From a virus, in the IMG/VR virus record IMGVR_UViG_3300010148_000051, positions 1 to 33,926 of that record: DNA of 33,926 nucleotides, one strand, 5' to 3'. The notes beneath the pieces are model-generated. The model worked only from the letters and a program-made list of their open reading frames with translations, was not told the DNA's origin and ran no database searches. Below are positions 22,330 through 30,392 of this stretch, piece by piece. Numbering within the stretch: position 1 is the first letter of the stretch; every line of letters begins with the position of its first letter. Position numbers and translations under genes: made by a program.

Positions 22330-22932
22330 TTATCCTCCAAATGGGAATTTAGCAGAATTAGAAAAACTACCTTCGGGCGTTGTTCCCAAATCGTGTTCAT
22401 GAAGAACACCAAATTGTATATCCAATTGAAACACTTTGGGATGCAATTTATCTGAGTCAACAAACATCCCCATTTCTAGGTCCGGGTTGAAGGATAAAGA
22501 TGTGATGTATCCCAACAGCCCTTTGTTTGAATTTTGAGTAGAATCAGATATTAGATTGGCAAACTTTAGTCTTATGAGAGGCGGCTTTGTTATTACTAGT
22601 GCGTTAGTTGAGACACTTTCTGACCCACTTTTGCCATATTCTGGGTAAAGCATTTGTGCTAAGGCACTAAAATTGTCCATATTTTTGCTGGATTCTGCTG
22701 CATTGGCTCCCGGAACATTGAAACCTAAAGACAGATTTCTTGTGGTTCCTCTAAATGTTGCGATAGGATCGTTTCTTCCGTACACCGTTTCGGTGCTCCA
22801 TTCTGATGAGAAAGTTTGATTGAAAGATGATAAAAATGCAAGAAAAGAAACTGAATCATTAGACAATAATGACGTGAAAGTCAAGTTTGATAGTTCATTG
22901 TTTGCTTGTCCATATTTGCCAAGATATGACAT
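22330..22932 (-). CDS. Baseplate/tail-tube junction protein (T4 gp48/gp54-like position)
   Basis: The protein is 200 residues. It has the strand pattern of tail-tube-related proteins: FNQTFSSEWSTETVYGRNDP (residues 37-56, the loop between two strands), then ATFRGTTRNLSLGFNVPG, a helix with MLYPEY, KPPLIRLKF, GYITSLSFNPDLEMGMF, and PKVFQLDIQFGVLHEH. A 'g..dp...f.gt.R.i.l.f.vp' strand set is common in marine myovirus proteins placed after the tape measure, where T4 has gp48 and gp54 that start tube assembly. The exact T4 equivalent is inferred from position. ATG 22932 has AAGGAG. Confidence 0.5.
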   Translation of the reverse strand: MSYLGKYGQANNELSNLTFTSLLSNDSVSFLAFLSSFNQTFSSEWSTETVYGRNDPIATFRGTTRNLSLGFNVPGANAAESSKNMDNFSALAQMLYPEYGKSGSESVSTNALVITKPPLIRLKFANLISDSTQNSNKGLLGYITSLSFNPDLEMGMFVDSDKLHPKVFQLDIQFGVLHEHDLGTTPEGSFSNSAKFPFGG

Positions 22933-22943
22933 GTAAAGTCTCC

Positions 22944-25280
22944 TTACTGTGTTGCTGCGTCTTCTGCTATGTCTCTAATGACACCTTCTATCTTTTCACC
23001 ACCAATCTCCAAAACTAACTTCATACCACTAAATATATTTTCCACATTATTGGTTATGCTAGTTCCGGATGCTGTTACAACGTTGCCTGTCATAGAGTCC
23101 TTCGCAGTTCCTGTACTAATTAGGGCTATGTTCTCAATTGTGGATCTGGCTCTTAGCATTATATCGGTGCCTTTGCCCAATGTTGCTATGTCCTCGACCA
23201 TCTTTTTTACGTTCTCGGATACTTTAGTGAAATCAACGTCTGCGAGTCTTGCTAGAGAACCTGCGGAGTTTGCGTATGCCTGAGCAGTTCTTGCCTCTGC
23301 CTCTGCTGTTCTCACGGACATCTCTTCCCACTCTGCGAAGGCAGAAACAACTAAGGAAACGGCAGCTACGACTCCACCGATCGCTAATACCAGTCCAGCT
23401 ATAGGAAGTATTACAGAAGCAACCCCAGTGCCAACAGATAGGATACCAGCACCTAGTGCTGTGAATCCCGCAGCGCCAGCACCTGCTGCTGTACCTCCTG
23501 CACCAGCAGCAGCACCGAGAGTGGCTATGCTGGAAGCAGCAGACAAACCAGCCAGTGCAACTGGTGCTAGTGCCATTGCGAAAAGCCCTAAGGCTCCACC
23601 AAAGACAATAAAATTACCTACGCTTTCTTTCATTTCGGTATCCATTCCATTAAAAAATTCTACTAGTTTTCCAGCAAAACCGCCTAGTGTTTCTAACATA
23701 GGCTGCACCGACATGACAATCTCTGTTGCTAACAGTTTGAACTGTTGCATTACTGGTACTGTTGCTTGGATCGCATCTTCAAATTTCTTTTGGACATCAG
23801 CGCTCTTTTTCATTTCTTGCTGGTTTCTTCTGTAATCTCCAATATTCATCCCAAAAATTCTTTGGGCCTCGTTCATATCATCAATACCAGCGGCAGCGGC
23901 AATCGCTTGTTGTTCAAACTTGCTCAGGTCTTTGAAAGCAACGCCTTGTGCTTGAACAGACTCTATCAGCGTCTCGATCCTCTCATCTTCTGACATCATA
24001 AGCATTTGTGTTGTAGACAACTGGGTACCTAAGAGAGCATTCATTTTCGCTGCTCCTTCTGCTGCCCCTTGGAATGTGTCAAATTTCTTTGCGATACCCA
24101 TCAGAGTGCCGGTTTCAACACCAGCAGCCTTAGCGGCTGCGGCAAGGTTAGTAAAGATGTCAATAGATCTATTTCCGTAAACGGCTAGTGTTGGTAGCGC
24201 GGCATTGAAATCTTTGGTCATTCTAGCAGAAGAAATACCCAGTTGTGCTCCCATCGTTGCCAATTGTTTTTGAACGTCCTGTGCTTGTTCTGCTGTCATT
24301 CCTAGGTTTAGGTTCAAAAACTGAAACGTATCGGATGCTGTTTTCCCATCTACTCCTATTTTATCAAGTTGAGCAGTGGTTGCAACGAGTCCTACTTGAG
24401 CGTCTTTGTTCATTTTAGCAAAGTTAGAAGTATTTTCAGCCAAACTAGCGGTTGCTTTACCGGCGTCTGCCATTGATACATTTAATAAGTTCGTTTCCCG
24501 TTGGGCTTCAAACATCGCATCGGAAAATTCATACCCAGCACCAGTTGCTTTAGCAAGTTGCGCTCGAGCATCATCGAAATCCTTCATAAGTTTTATTGAA
24601 TTTTGTATAACCGTTCCGATCAGGTTTTGTAGATTGAAAATACTATTGAAATCTTGTATGAATTGTTTTCTGGCTGCGCTTCCTTCTCTACCAGATTGCG
24701 TTAGTGCTTTTGTAACAGATAAAGTTGAGGCTAAAAATGAGTCTTGGAAATCGGTGGCTAGACCTAGCGACCCAGCCATTTTACTCAGCATTTTTTGATT
24801 TGTTTTACTATATTTTACTCTCGCTTCTTCTAATGATTTTAGTTCTCGAAATCTTTCTACTTGTTTTTTCAAATCACCGTTCATATCAGAAAGTGATAGG
24901 TTTTCCTCATCAAGCAGGGCGTTCATATCCATTTGTTGGCCTGCTTTGACGTCCATCGCTTCCCTTAGTTCTTCATTTTGGGAGAGTATACCCTCTAAAG
25001 CCGCTAGTTCGTTTTCTCTCGCTGCGTTTGCGTTTCCTAAAAGAGACGCAGTTTCTGCTAGTAGAGTGTTATACTTTGCTTGTTGCAGTATTTTTCTTTC
25101 ATTGGCAGCAATAGCGGCCTCTCTACGTGCTTTATCTTCTGGTTTCTCTTCGCCTTCTGGTGCAGACAAATCAGTTTGTTTTCCTTTTTTTCCACCCTTA
25201 CCGGAACCAAGATTGTCAACTTTTTTTGACAATTCTTTGATTGCGGCAATCAGTTCCTTATCAGCCTCAGATAGTGCCAT
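22944..25280 (-). CDS. Tail tape measure protein
   Basis: The tape measure sets tail length and is ejected ahead of the DNA. Evidence: it is the longest gene between tube and hub, 778 residues; N-terminal charged coiled-coil helices (about 1-190); repeated helical Ala/Thr/Gln-rich segments to about 540; then a long Ala/Gly hydrophobic stretch of about 100 residues (roughly 550-650) with several membrane-like helices, typical of tape measures that enter the host membrane. At about 0.15 nm per residue it would match a tail near 115 nm, if the usual scaling holds. ATG 25280 has AGGAAGG upstream, and a candidate late promoter motif ends 23 bases before it. Confidence 0.85.
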   Translation of the reverse strand: MALSEADKELIAAIKELSKKVDNLGSGKGGKKGKQTDLSAPEGEEKPEDKARREAAIAANERKILQQAKYNTLLAETASLLGNANAARENELAALEGILSQNEELREAMDVKAGQQMDMNALLDEENLSLSDMNGDLKKQVERFRELKSLEEARVKYSKTNQKMLSKMAGSLGLATDFQDSFLASTLSVTKALTQSGREGSAARKQFIQDFNSIFNLQNLIGTVIQNSIKLMKDFDDARAQLAKATGAGYEFSDAMFEAQRETNLLNVSMADAGKATASLAENTSNFAKMNKDAQVGLVATTAQLDKIGVDGKTASDTFQFLNLNLGMTAEQAQDVQKQLATMGAQLGISSARMTKDFNAALPTLAVYGNRSIDIFTNLAAAAKAAGVETGTLMGIAKKFDTFQGAAEGAAKMNALLGTQLSTTQMLMMSEDERIETLIESVQAQGVAFKDLSKFEQQAIAAAAGIDDMNEAQRIFGMNIGDYRRNQQEMKKSADVQKKFEDAIQATVPVMQQFKLLATEIVMSVQPMLETLGGFAGKLVEFFNGMDTEMKESVGNFIVFGGALGLFAMALAPVALAGLSAASSIATLGAAAGAGGTAAGAGAAGFTALGAGILSVGTGVASVILPIAGLVLAIGGVVAAVSLVVSAFAEWEEMSVRTAEAEARTAQAYANSAGSLARLADVDFTKVSENVKKMVEDIATLGKGTDIMLRARSTIENIALISTGTAKDSMTGNVVTASGTSITNNVENIFSGMKLVLEIGGEKIEGVIRDIAEDAATQ

Positions 25281-25303
25281 AATATATTCCTTCCTCTATC
25301 AAA

Positions 25304-25313
25304 AATAAATAGT
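25304..25313 (-). promoter_or_regulatory. Candidate late promoter motif of the tape measure gene
   Basis: ACTATTTATT on the minus strand, 23 bases before the ATG, in a 67-base intergenic gap that also holds a CTTCCGGAAG palindrome (25335-25344). It is identical in all ten bases to the sites at 27445 and 14663. Confidence 0.5.
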
Positions 25314-25347
25314 AGTTAGATAAAAATGCAATTACTTCCGGAAGACT

Positions 25348-25515
25348 CTACCGTTTCTTTTGGGACTTTTTGAACTCTTTTGCTTCATCATCATATTGTT
25401 TTTGAAGTCTTTTGACAAACCAGTCTCGTAAACCAACAGGTAAATTGTAAGCCTCCATGAAACTCCACCCACCAAAGTGTTTTAGTAGAAAAAACTGCTC
25501 ATAAACTGCTTCCAT
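25348..25515 (-). CDS. Small tail assembly protein (T4 gp51 position)
   Basis: Read from ATG 25515 this is a 55-residue, helical, basic-ended protein (MEAVYEQFFLLKHFGGWSFM... ending KKSQKKR). The frame is open further upstream to 25614, overlapping the gp26-like gene by about 95 bases in the +1 frame. The ATG lies four bases after the gp26-like stop but has no clear ribosome site, so it depends on coupling or on frameshifting at a T7 run (25540-25534). Two overlapping genes between tail tube and tape measure are the usual arrangement of tail assembly chaperones. T4 has gp26 and gp51 here. The product's role is inferred from position only. Confidence 0.5.
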   Translation of the reverse strand: MEAVYEQFFLLKHFGGWSFMEAYNLPVGLRDWFVKRLQKQYDDEAKEFKKSQKKR

Positions 25516-25519
25516 ATAT

Positions 25520-26359
25520 TTATCTGTCAGGCCAAAAAAAGTCCGTTCCAAATGGAACGTCAACCTCCTCTTCGTACCCACAGGATCTACATTTGAAATT
25601 TTCTCTAATCTCAATGTTTGGTGTAACCGCTTTTATACACATTTTAAAATGCCTAGAGTCTATAACTGGCATTTGGTCCACATATTGGTCTATAACTTCT
25701 CGATTATCATGACCCTCAACAGACAAAATAAGTCTTTTAAATTGATTAGTTAGAAAATTTTCTTCATCAGTACTCTTCATATTTCTAATAAATTCTGATA
25801 ATATCATTTCGTCTTCACCGTTCATCAGCCTAAAGTGAACCTCAAAACTGGTCAGTGGCATTTTTGTTTTGTAAATACCACCTGACACCTTTTGTATCAC
25901 CTCTTCGTTCAGTGCGGCTAGATTTCCAACTATTTTTGGACCCCTAAGGTCAAACACTAGAGAGGTCTTCTTGGTGCACTGAGGGCACTTCAATACGGTT
26001 TCGTAGTCAAAGCCATACCCGCTTGCTCGAGCGGACACTAAAATAGCATTCTTGTCCCCTATAAGCAATGTTTTGGTATCAATAGACTTATCGATTATTA
26101 TATTTTCTAAAAATCTCTCTAGAGCAATACCTTTCTTGAGTAAGGTTCTTGATGAAAGGATATCTTCGTCTTTTGCTGTCATAAAACGAATTTCAATTGT
26201 GTCTTCGTTGTGTAAAGGATGTCCTTCTGGATATCCCAAACCACTAGAAGGTAGTTCAACAAATTCTGTTGGGGCAACAAAGTTCAAAGGATTGAACTGG
26301 GCTGGAGTATCAGAGTGTTCTGGTTTGTGCCCACCCAGCCTATCTTTATTTCTACTCAA
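25520..26359 (-). CDS. T4 gp26-like baseplate/tail assembly protein with zinc ribbon
   Basis: The protein is 279 residues. The sequence runs LPSSGLGYPEGHPL (37-50), IEIRFMTAKDEDILSSRTLLKKG (56-78 in two parts), then ILVSARASGYGFDYE (106-120) and KCPQC (C125, C128), matching the T4 baseplate protein family of gp26 ('lPS.g.pYp......i..mt..DEdil.s..l...G....r...yG..Y....kCp.C'). A second Cys pair, C257 and C260 (CRSCG), completes a zinc-ribbon-like set near the C-terminus. TTG 26359 is taken as start because AGAGG lies seven bases before and no ATG fits. In T4 this class acts in hub assembly. A T7 run near the 3' end may allow frameshifting into the next frame. Confidence 0.65.
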   Translation of the reverse strand: MSRNKDRLGGHKPEHSDTPAQFNPLNFVAPTEFVELPSSGLGYPEGHPLHNEDTIEIRFMTAKDEDILSSRTLLKKGIALERFLENIIIDKSIDTKTLLIGDKNAILVSARASGYGFDYETVLKCPQCTKKTSLVFDLRGPKIVGNLAALNEEVIQKVSGGIYKTKMPLTSFEVHFRLMNGEDEMILSEFIRNMKSTDEENFLTNQFKRLILSVEGHDNREVIDQYVDQMPVIDSRHFKMCIKAVTPNIEIRENFKCRSCGYEEEVDVPFGTDFFWPDR

Positions 26360-26368
26360 ATTTCACCT

Positions 26369-26866
26369 CTATTTCGTTTGTTTTGCATAATCATAGGCGA
26401 TAATCATTGTTATTTCTACCAAATCATCGTCTGAATACGCCAAAGATCCATAATTTACGGATTTTATCATAGTGTTGAACAATTCCCACTCTTCAACTGC
26501 TGCACCGGAACTGTCTAATTGTTGAATCGTCATCACCGTTGCATCAGATCCGTCAAAATTGCTCTTTTTGACACCAGAGATGCCTTCATCTGGTGTTTTA
26601 TAGTCATTAGCTTGAATAAACCCTTGCAACTGTTTTACTTTGGAATCTCCGATGTCGGCCATAACTATGTTTATGTCATTCCAAGTCAATATGCCGGGAT
26701 ATTCAAACTTTTGGTTTATAATCGTGTATTGAGTGGTACTCACTTCAAAAGATGGTTTATCCAAAGACTTAACCCAGTACCAGTCGCCGCCATTTTCATT
26801 GTTACCCAATAGTTTGAATCTAAATTTACGAGTCGGCTCAGCCGTGTTTTCTTTCCAGAAAGCCAT
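26369..26866 (-). CDS. Tail tube protein, second paralogue (T4 gp19-like)
   Basis: The protein is 165 residues. It begins MAFWKENTAEPTRKFRF, the same first eight residues as the neighbouring tube gene, and shares the internal strand pattern 'yw.k.v.kP.f.v...qY.i....fe.PG..tW.di...l.D'. It ends YGSLAYSDDDLVEITMII, parallel to LGSYDYSSDDLRELSV in the other gene. The fold is expected to be the beta-barrel of gp19-type tube proteins. It may be a minor tube, tube terminator or adaptor subunit rather than the main tube. ATG 26866 has GAGG and lies two bases after the first tube gene's upstream region of stop; both are cotranscribed. Confidence 0.8.
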   Translation of the reverse strand: MAFWKENTAEPTRKFRFKLLGNNENGGDWYWVKSLDKPSFEVSTTQYTIINQKFEYPGILTWNDINIVMADIGDSKVKQLQGFIQANDYKTPDEGISGVKKSNFDGSDATVMTIQQLDSSGAAVEEWELFNTMIKSVNYGSLAYSDDDLVEITMIIAYDYAKQTK

Positions 26867-26876
26867 TTATGCCTCA

Positions 26877-27425
26877 TTAAGTTGCAGGTGGGAAATAAGT
26901 TTGCCCATCAACTTCACAAGTAGCCCAGTCATATTTCAAAGTAACACTTAGTTCTCTCAAGTCGTCGGATGAGTAATCATAAGATCCTAGGTTTGCACCA
27001 AGAATGAAGCAATTATTCAATGTCCAAGTTTCTATGATCCCGCCATCTTCGTTCAAAGCAGTAATAACACAGTTTACTTGAGCCGCCTTTATTTTTCCAA
27101 TTGTAGCAGGGTTGTCGGTTTCACCTTTGATTAGGTAACCAGATTTTTCTAACATGTCGTTAATAATACTAACGGCATCAGGGTCACTTGGATCAACTAG
27201 TGTCATTTCTACATCTTCCCAAGTTGTTCTACCGGGAAAATGATACTTGTTATCCAGATAATCATGCTCTACTGAGTTGACTGAAAAATTTGGGATAGCA
27301 ACTGTTTTAGCCCACCAAAATGCTTGAGAAGGTGAAATACTACCACCATCACTAACTCTTCCAAATTGAACTTGAAAGCGATATTGTCTTTTTGGCGATA
27401 CTGTGTTTTCTTTCCAAAATGCCAT
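26877..27425 (-). CDS. Tail tube protein (T4 gp19-like)
   Basis: This is the probable major tube subunit, 182 residues. The N-terminal MAFWKENT precedes the gp19-type strand pattern: RFQVQFGR, WWAKTVAIPNFSV, NKYHFPGRTTWEDVEMTLVD, and a C-terminal strand pair ending LRELSVTLKYDWATCE. Subunits stack as hexameric rings inside the sheath. It follows the sheath gene directly (T4 order 18-19). GGAGA precedes ATG 27425, and an exact ACTATTTATT motif 19 bases upstream may give it extra late transcription, as expected for a protein needed in many copies. Confidence 0.85.
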   Translation of the reverse strand: MAFWKENTVSPKRQYRFQVQFGRVSDGGSISPSQAFWWAKTVAIPNFSVNSVEHDYLDNKYHFPGRTTWEDVEMTLVDPSDPDAVSIINDMLEKSGYLIKGETDNPATIGKIKAAQVNCVITALNEDGGIIETWTLNNCFILGANLGSYDYSSDDLRELSVTLKYDWATCEVDGQTYFPPAT

Positions 27426-27444
27426 GTTATTGATCTCCTGTTAT

Positions 27445-27454
27445 AATAAATAGT
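27445..27454 (-). promoter_or_regulatory. Candidate late promoter motif of the tail tube gene
   Basis: ACTATTTATT on the minus strand, 19 bases before the ATG at 27425 and just after the sheath stop. It matches exactly the sites at 25304 and 14663, and the tube needs many copies. Confidence 0.5.
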
Positions 27455-27460
27455 GGCTTA

Positions 27461-30301
27461 CTAAAATTCGACTCCAGATCTTGTAATGATGAAGTCAATT
27501 GCGATAAACTCAATAGATCTTGCAGGTTTTACAAAAATCTTAGCGTATAGAATGTTTCGATCAATTAGATCAGGTGTTGTGGTGGTTTCATCGAGAACCA
27601 ATTTGTACTCAGTGATACCTAGGTCTGCTTGGACAGAAGCAAGAACTTGATTTGCTTGAGCCTTGAAGCGGTTCCAAGTAACTTGGACGTTCTGATCAAA
27701 CAAGATCGTATCGGCAATAATTCCAATTTGTCTTTTCAGATAAATCATCAATCTACGAACGTTGATTCTGTCCAAAGCAGACGCGTCTTGTTGTAGGGTC
27801 TTTTGTCCAAATATAACAGTGTCACCTGTTGAAGGGAACTTAGCGATTGGGTTCACACTTAGTTCGTACAAGGTATCTCTGTCTGCTTTTGTTAGGTGTA
27901 AACTAGTACCGATAACAGCAGGGCCCGAGGTACCACCTAGTCTCGCCAAACCACCGCGATTGAACCCCGCTGGGGCAAACCAAGGCTGTGACAAGTTATC
28001 GGATTTTGCAATTGCACCAATTGCGGCAACAGAAGGAGGAGCCTCTAAGATAGTGTTACCATCGTTTAGGGTGTCTCTCATTCTGACATTTGGGAAATAC
28101 GTAGCAGCATAGGAACTATCGATCTGTCTTGTTAATAGTGTCCCTTTCAATGTTGAGATGGACGCTACTTGAGCAGAAGATTCAGTTTCCCATGTGTCTC
28201 TGGCTATACCATCGACATCCATAACGGCTAAACAATCACCTCTGTCTTGTGCTATGCCGATCATTTTATCACCAAGCGAACCATTGATAATACCCGGCAT
28301 AGACATCAATTCACAAGTGATATTCTCTTTGTACCTAACCATTTCAAGTGCCTGATCGATTGTGTTATAAGCATACCCATCAGTTGTTCCATCAGTGATT
28401 CTTGTGTCACTAAAAGGATTAGCATAACGAATATCTACACCATCAGCACCACCGAAGAAAGGAGCAGCGAATTGCTTGATTCCTAAATCTAGAGCACCTG
28501 ATGCGCCAAGATGATAGTTTATACTATCTCCACTGTCAAAAGATCCTGACTCAAAGAAATATGTTGTGGCACCCACTGAGGATGATTTGATATCGTCTAA
28601 AGAGAAGACCTGAGCAGAACTCGAGAGTGCATCACTTTCTTCTAAGTGCATTGTGAAATTCTTTCTTTTTCTTGCAATGTCTGCAAAACTACCATCATGA
28701 TGACGCCTGTTTGCTAAAGCATGTCGCAACCCATACATCGCTGTGGCGCCATAATCAGAGCCAACATTGGTACCCGTGGTTGTTAAACCAAACACAGGCC
28801 AATCAAAAGATGCTGTGTAGCCGGCAGGGATCCCATCAAGAAAAACACCTTCTTGATTTCCTTTCATCAATGAATTTCCACCATCAATCCAATCAAATTC
28901 AGTAACAGCTGATGCCACATCCGCCATTCCTCCTTTCACTGTAGGAATAGAATCGGCGTCTTTCTTTTGCCCTGCCCATCCGAATGGGGTGTCAAGCTTG
29001 TTGGCATCAGATGATACCTCAACCCGAACGTACCCAGATATATTAGGATATTGCCCAGATTGAGTAAACTTTCCTAAAGTTTGGTTCCAAGTTTCAGAAA
29101 AGTCACCTATGCGTTTTGATATAAAGTTTGAACTATTAGGGTTCAAATTTACTCCAGTATAAGATTCAACGACGTAATCACGATCAATGGTTACCGCTCT
29201 CCTCACGATCTCTAAAGTAAAAGAAGCGTTAGGGTTTAGACCTGAGCCTGTTTTTATATCTTTGATAACACAGTAAAAATCTTTTTGAAATTCTTCACCG
29301 CTATTCAAGGCAATCAATCTAAATAATTTCTTTTGTTCAGTATTTACTCCTAGTTTCGGACCAATAAACCAACCTGATTTGGCCTCGACTAAGTCCTGCT
29401 CAAAATCATCAGCGGCAATGTTATCAGATCCATCAAGACCTAGAATCCATGCATAAACTTTACCAGTCTCGCTATTCGTAACTTTGCTTTTTAGGTCAAC
29501 ATCAAAAGTCTCTCCTAGGAAATATTTTTTGTTTGTACTAACAGTCTTGTTATAGTTTTTATCATTCTTTATTTTTGTTGGATCAGTGTTTAGGACGTTT
29601 CTAATATAATTCGCAGAAGACTCGTTGAAGTTTACATTTGCATATTCAACACTACTACTTCCACCATTCACAACTAGTGTAAGACCATAATCATTAGCGT
29701 TAGTCATAACAGCGGTACTCGTAAGTCCGTTTGCATGTTTTAGTTTTGCCGGTTGATTAGACCCGCTTGGTACCGTACCGCTCAGTGCAATTTGTGCTCC
29801 ATTTGTGTAAAATATTGCCGCAAGAGATGCATTAGCCTGAAAGGGGGTGTTTGCAGAGGTACTGGTATCTTCGTTACCACCTGAAGCAGCCAAGAAGAGA
29901 CCGAATGCCGCTTTTGTCCCGCTTATACTACCAGCACTATAGGTGGTTCCCATTTTCCAACCTGCAAGATTGGTATTGTCTTTTCCCAAGCCAAGTAATC
30001 GAATATATTTTACAGGACCAACACCGGCGGCTAAGTATGCTTGAGCAGCATAAGCAGCGTAGTTTGGAGCAGCAGTGTTACCTTGTCTCCAAGGGTCACT
30101 TTGACGGACGCCATCGATTGGTCTTCCAAAGACATCAATAAAGTCACTAAGGTTTTTTATTTTCACCGGCTTCATAGCGGGGCCAGTTCTGGCACGACCA
30201 ATCAAAATAATACCATCCGCTTCTTGTGCTGGTGGCAATTGGGATTGATCAATCTCTCTTAGTTGAACTCCCGGTGAAACAAAGTCAAATTTAGCAGGCA
30301 T
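27461..30301 (-). CDS. Tail sheath protein (T4 gp18-like, enlarged)
   Basis: The contractile sheath subunit has 946 residues, longer than T4 gp18 (659), so extra surface domains are inserted. The N-terminal core is typical: FVSPGVQLREIDQSQLPP (about 6-23) followed by GIILIGRARTGPAMKPVKI and the FIDVFG strand, forming the linker arm and first core strand. The C-terminal core is RINVRRLMIYLKRQIG, then WNRFKAQANQVL (the 'tw..i...v+..L' helix) and AKIFVKPARSIEFIAIDFIITRSGV, the closing strands. The middle (about 110-560) is Ser/Gly/Asn-rich and variable, as in other sheaths. ATG 30301 has AAGGAG, and a candidate late motif lies 29 bases upstream. Confidence 0.88.
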   Translation of the reverse strand: MPAKFDFVSPGVQLREIDQSQLPPAQEADGIILIGRARTGPAMKPVKIKNLSDFIDVFGRPIDGVRQSDPWRQGNTAAPNYAAYAAQAYLAAGVGPVKYIRLLGLGKDNTNLAGWKMGTTYSAGSISGTKAAFGLFLAASGGNEDTSTSANTPFQANASLAAIFYTNGAQIALSGTVPSGSNQPAKLKHANGLTSTAVMTNANDYGLTLVVNGGSSSVEYANVNFNESSANYIRNVLNTDPTKIKNDKNYNKTVSTNKKYFLGETFDVDLKSKVTNSETGKVYAWILGLDGSDNIAADDFEQDLVEAKSGWFIGPKLGVNTEQKKLFRLIALNSGEEFQKDFYCVIKDIKTGSGLNPNASFTLEIVRRAVTIDRDYVVESYTGVNLNPNSSNFISKRIGDFSETWNQTLGKFTQSGQYPNISGYVRVEVSSDANKLDTPFGWAGQKKDADSIPTVKGGMADVASAVTEFDWIDGGNSLMKGNQEGVFLDGIPAGYTASFDWPVFGLTTTGTNVGSDYGATAMYGLRHALANRRHHDGSFADIARKRKNFTMHLEESDALSSSAQVFSLDDIKSSSVGATTYFFESGSFDSGDSINYHLGASGALDLGIKQFAAPFFGGADGVDIRYANPFSDTRITDGTTDGYAYNTIDQALEMVRYKENITCELMSMPGIINGSLGDKMIGIAQDRGDCLAVMDVDGIARDTWETESSAQVASISTLKGTLLTRQIDSSYAATYFPNVRMRDTLNDGNTILEAPPSVAAIGAIAKSDNLSQPWFAPAGFNRGGLARLGGTSGPAVIGTSLHLTKADRDTLYELSVNPIAKFPSTGDTVIFGQKTLQQDASALDRINVRRLMIYLKRQIGIIADTILFDQNVQVTWNRFKAQANQVLASVQADLGITEYKLVLDETTTTPDLIDRNILYAKIFVKPARSIEFIAIDFIITRSGVEF

Positions 30302-30330
30302 CTAGTATACTCCTTCAATACATTATTCCT

Positions 30331-30340
30331 TTTAAATAGT
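30331..30340 (-). promoter_or_regulatory. Candidate late promoter motif of the tail sheath gene
   Basis: ACTATTTAAA on the minus strand, matching 8 of 10 bases of ACTATTTATT, 29 bases before the sheath ATG in the 91-base gap after the gp15-like gene. The gap holds no other gene or clear terminator. Confidence 0.42.
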
Positions 30341-30392
30341 TAGGAAATTACCGAAAGACAAAAATCTATTTGCTTTATTTTTTTACCAAACT

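Noticed and set aside
23428-23835. 135-residue plus-strand frame rich in Pro and Ala
   Set aside because: It is the antisense shadow of the Ala/Gly-rich part of the tape measure gene.
24406-24798. 130-residue plus-strand frame
   Set aside because: It is antisense to the tape measure coiled-coil region; the whole window is coded on the minus strand.
25335-25344. CTTCCGGAAG palindrome as terminator
   Set aside because: It has no loop and no T-run after it on the minus strand.
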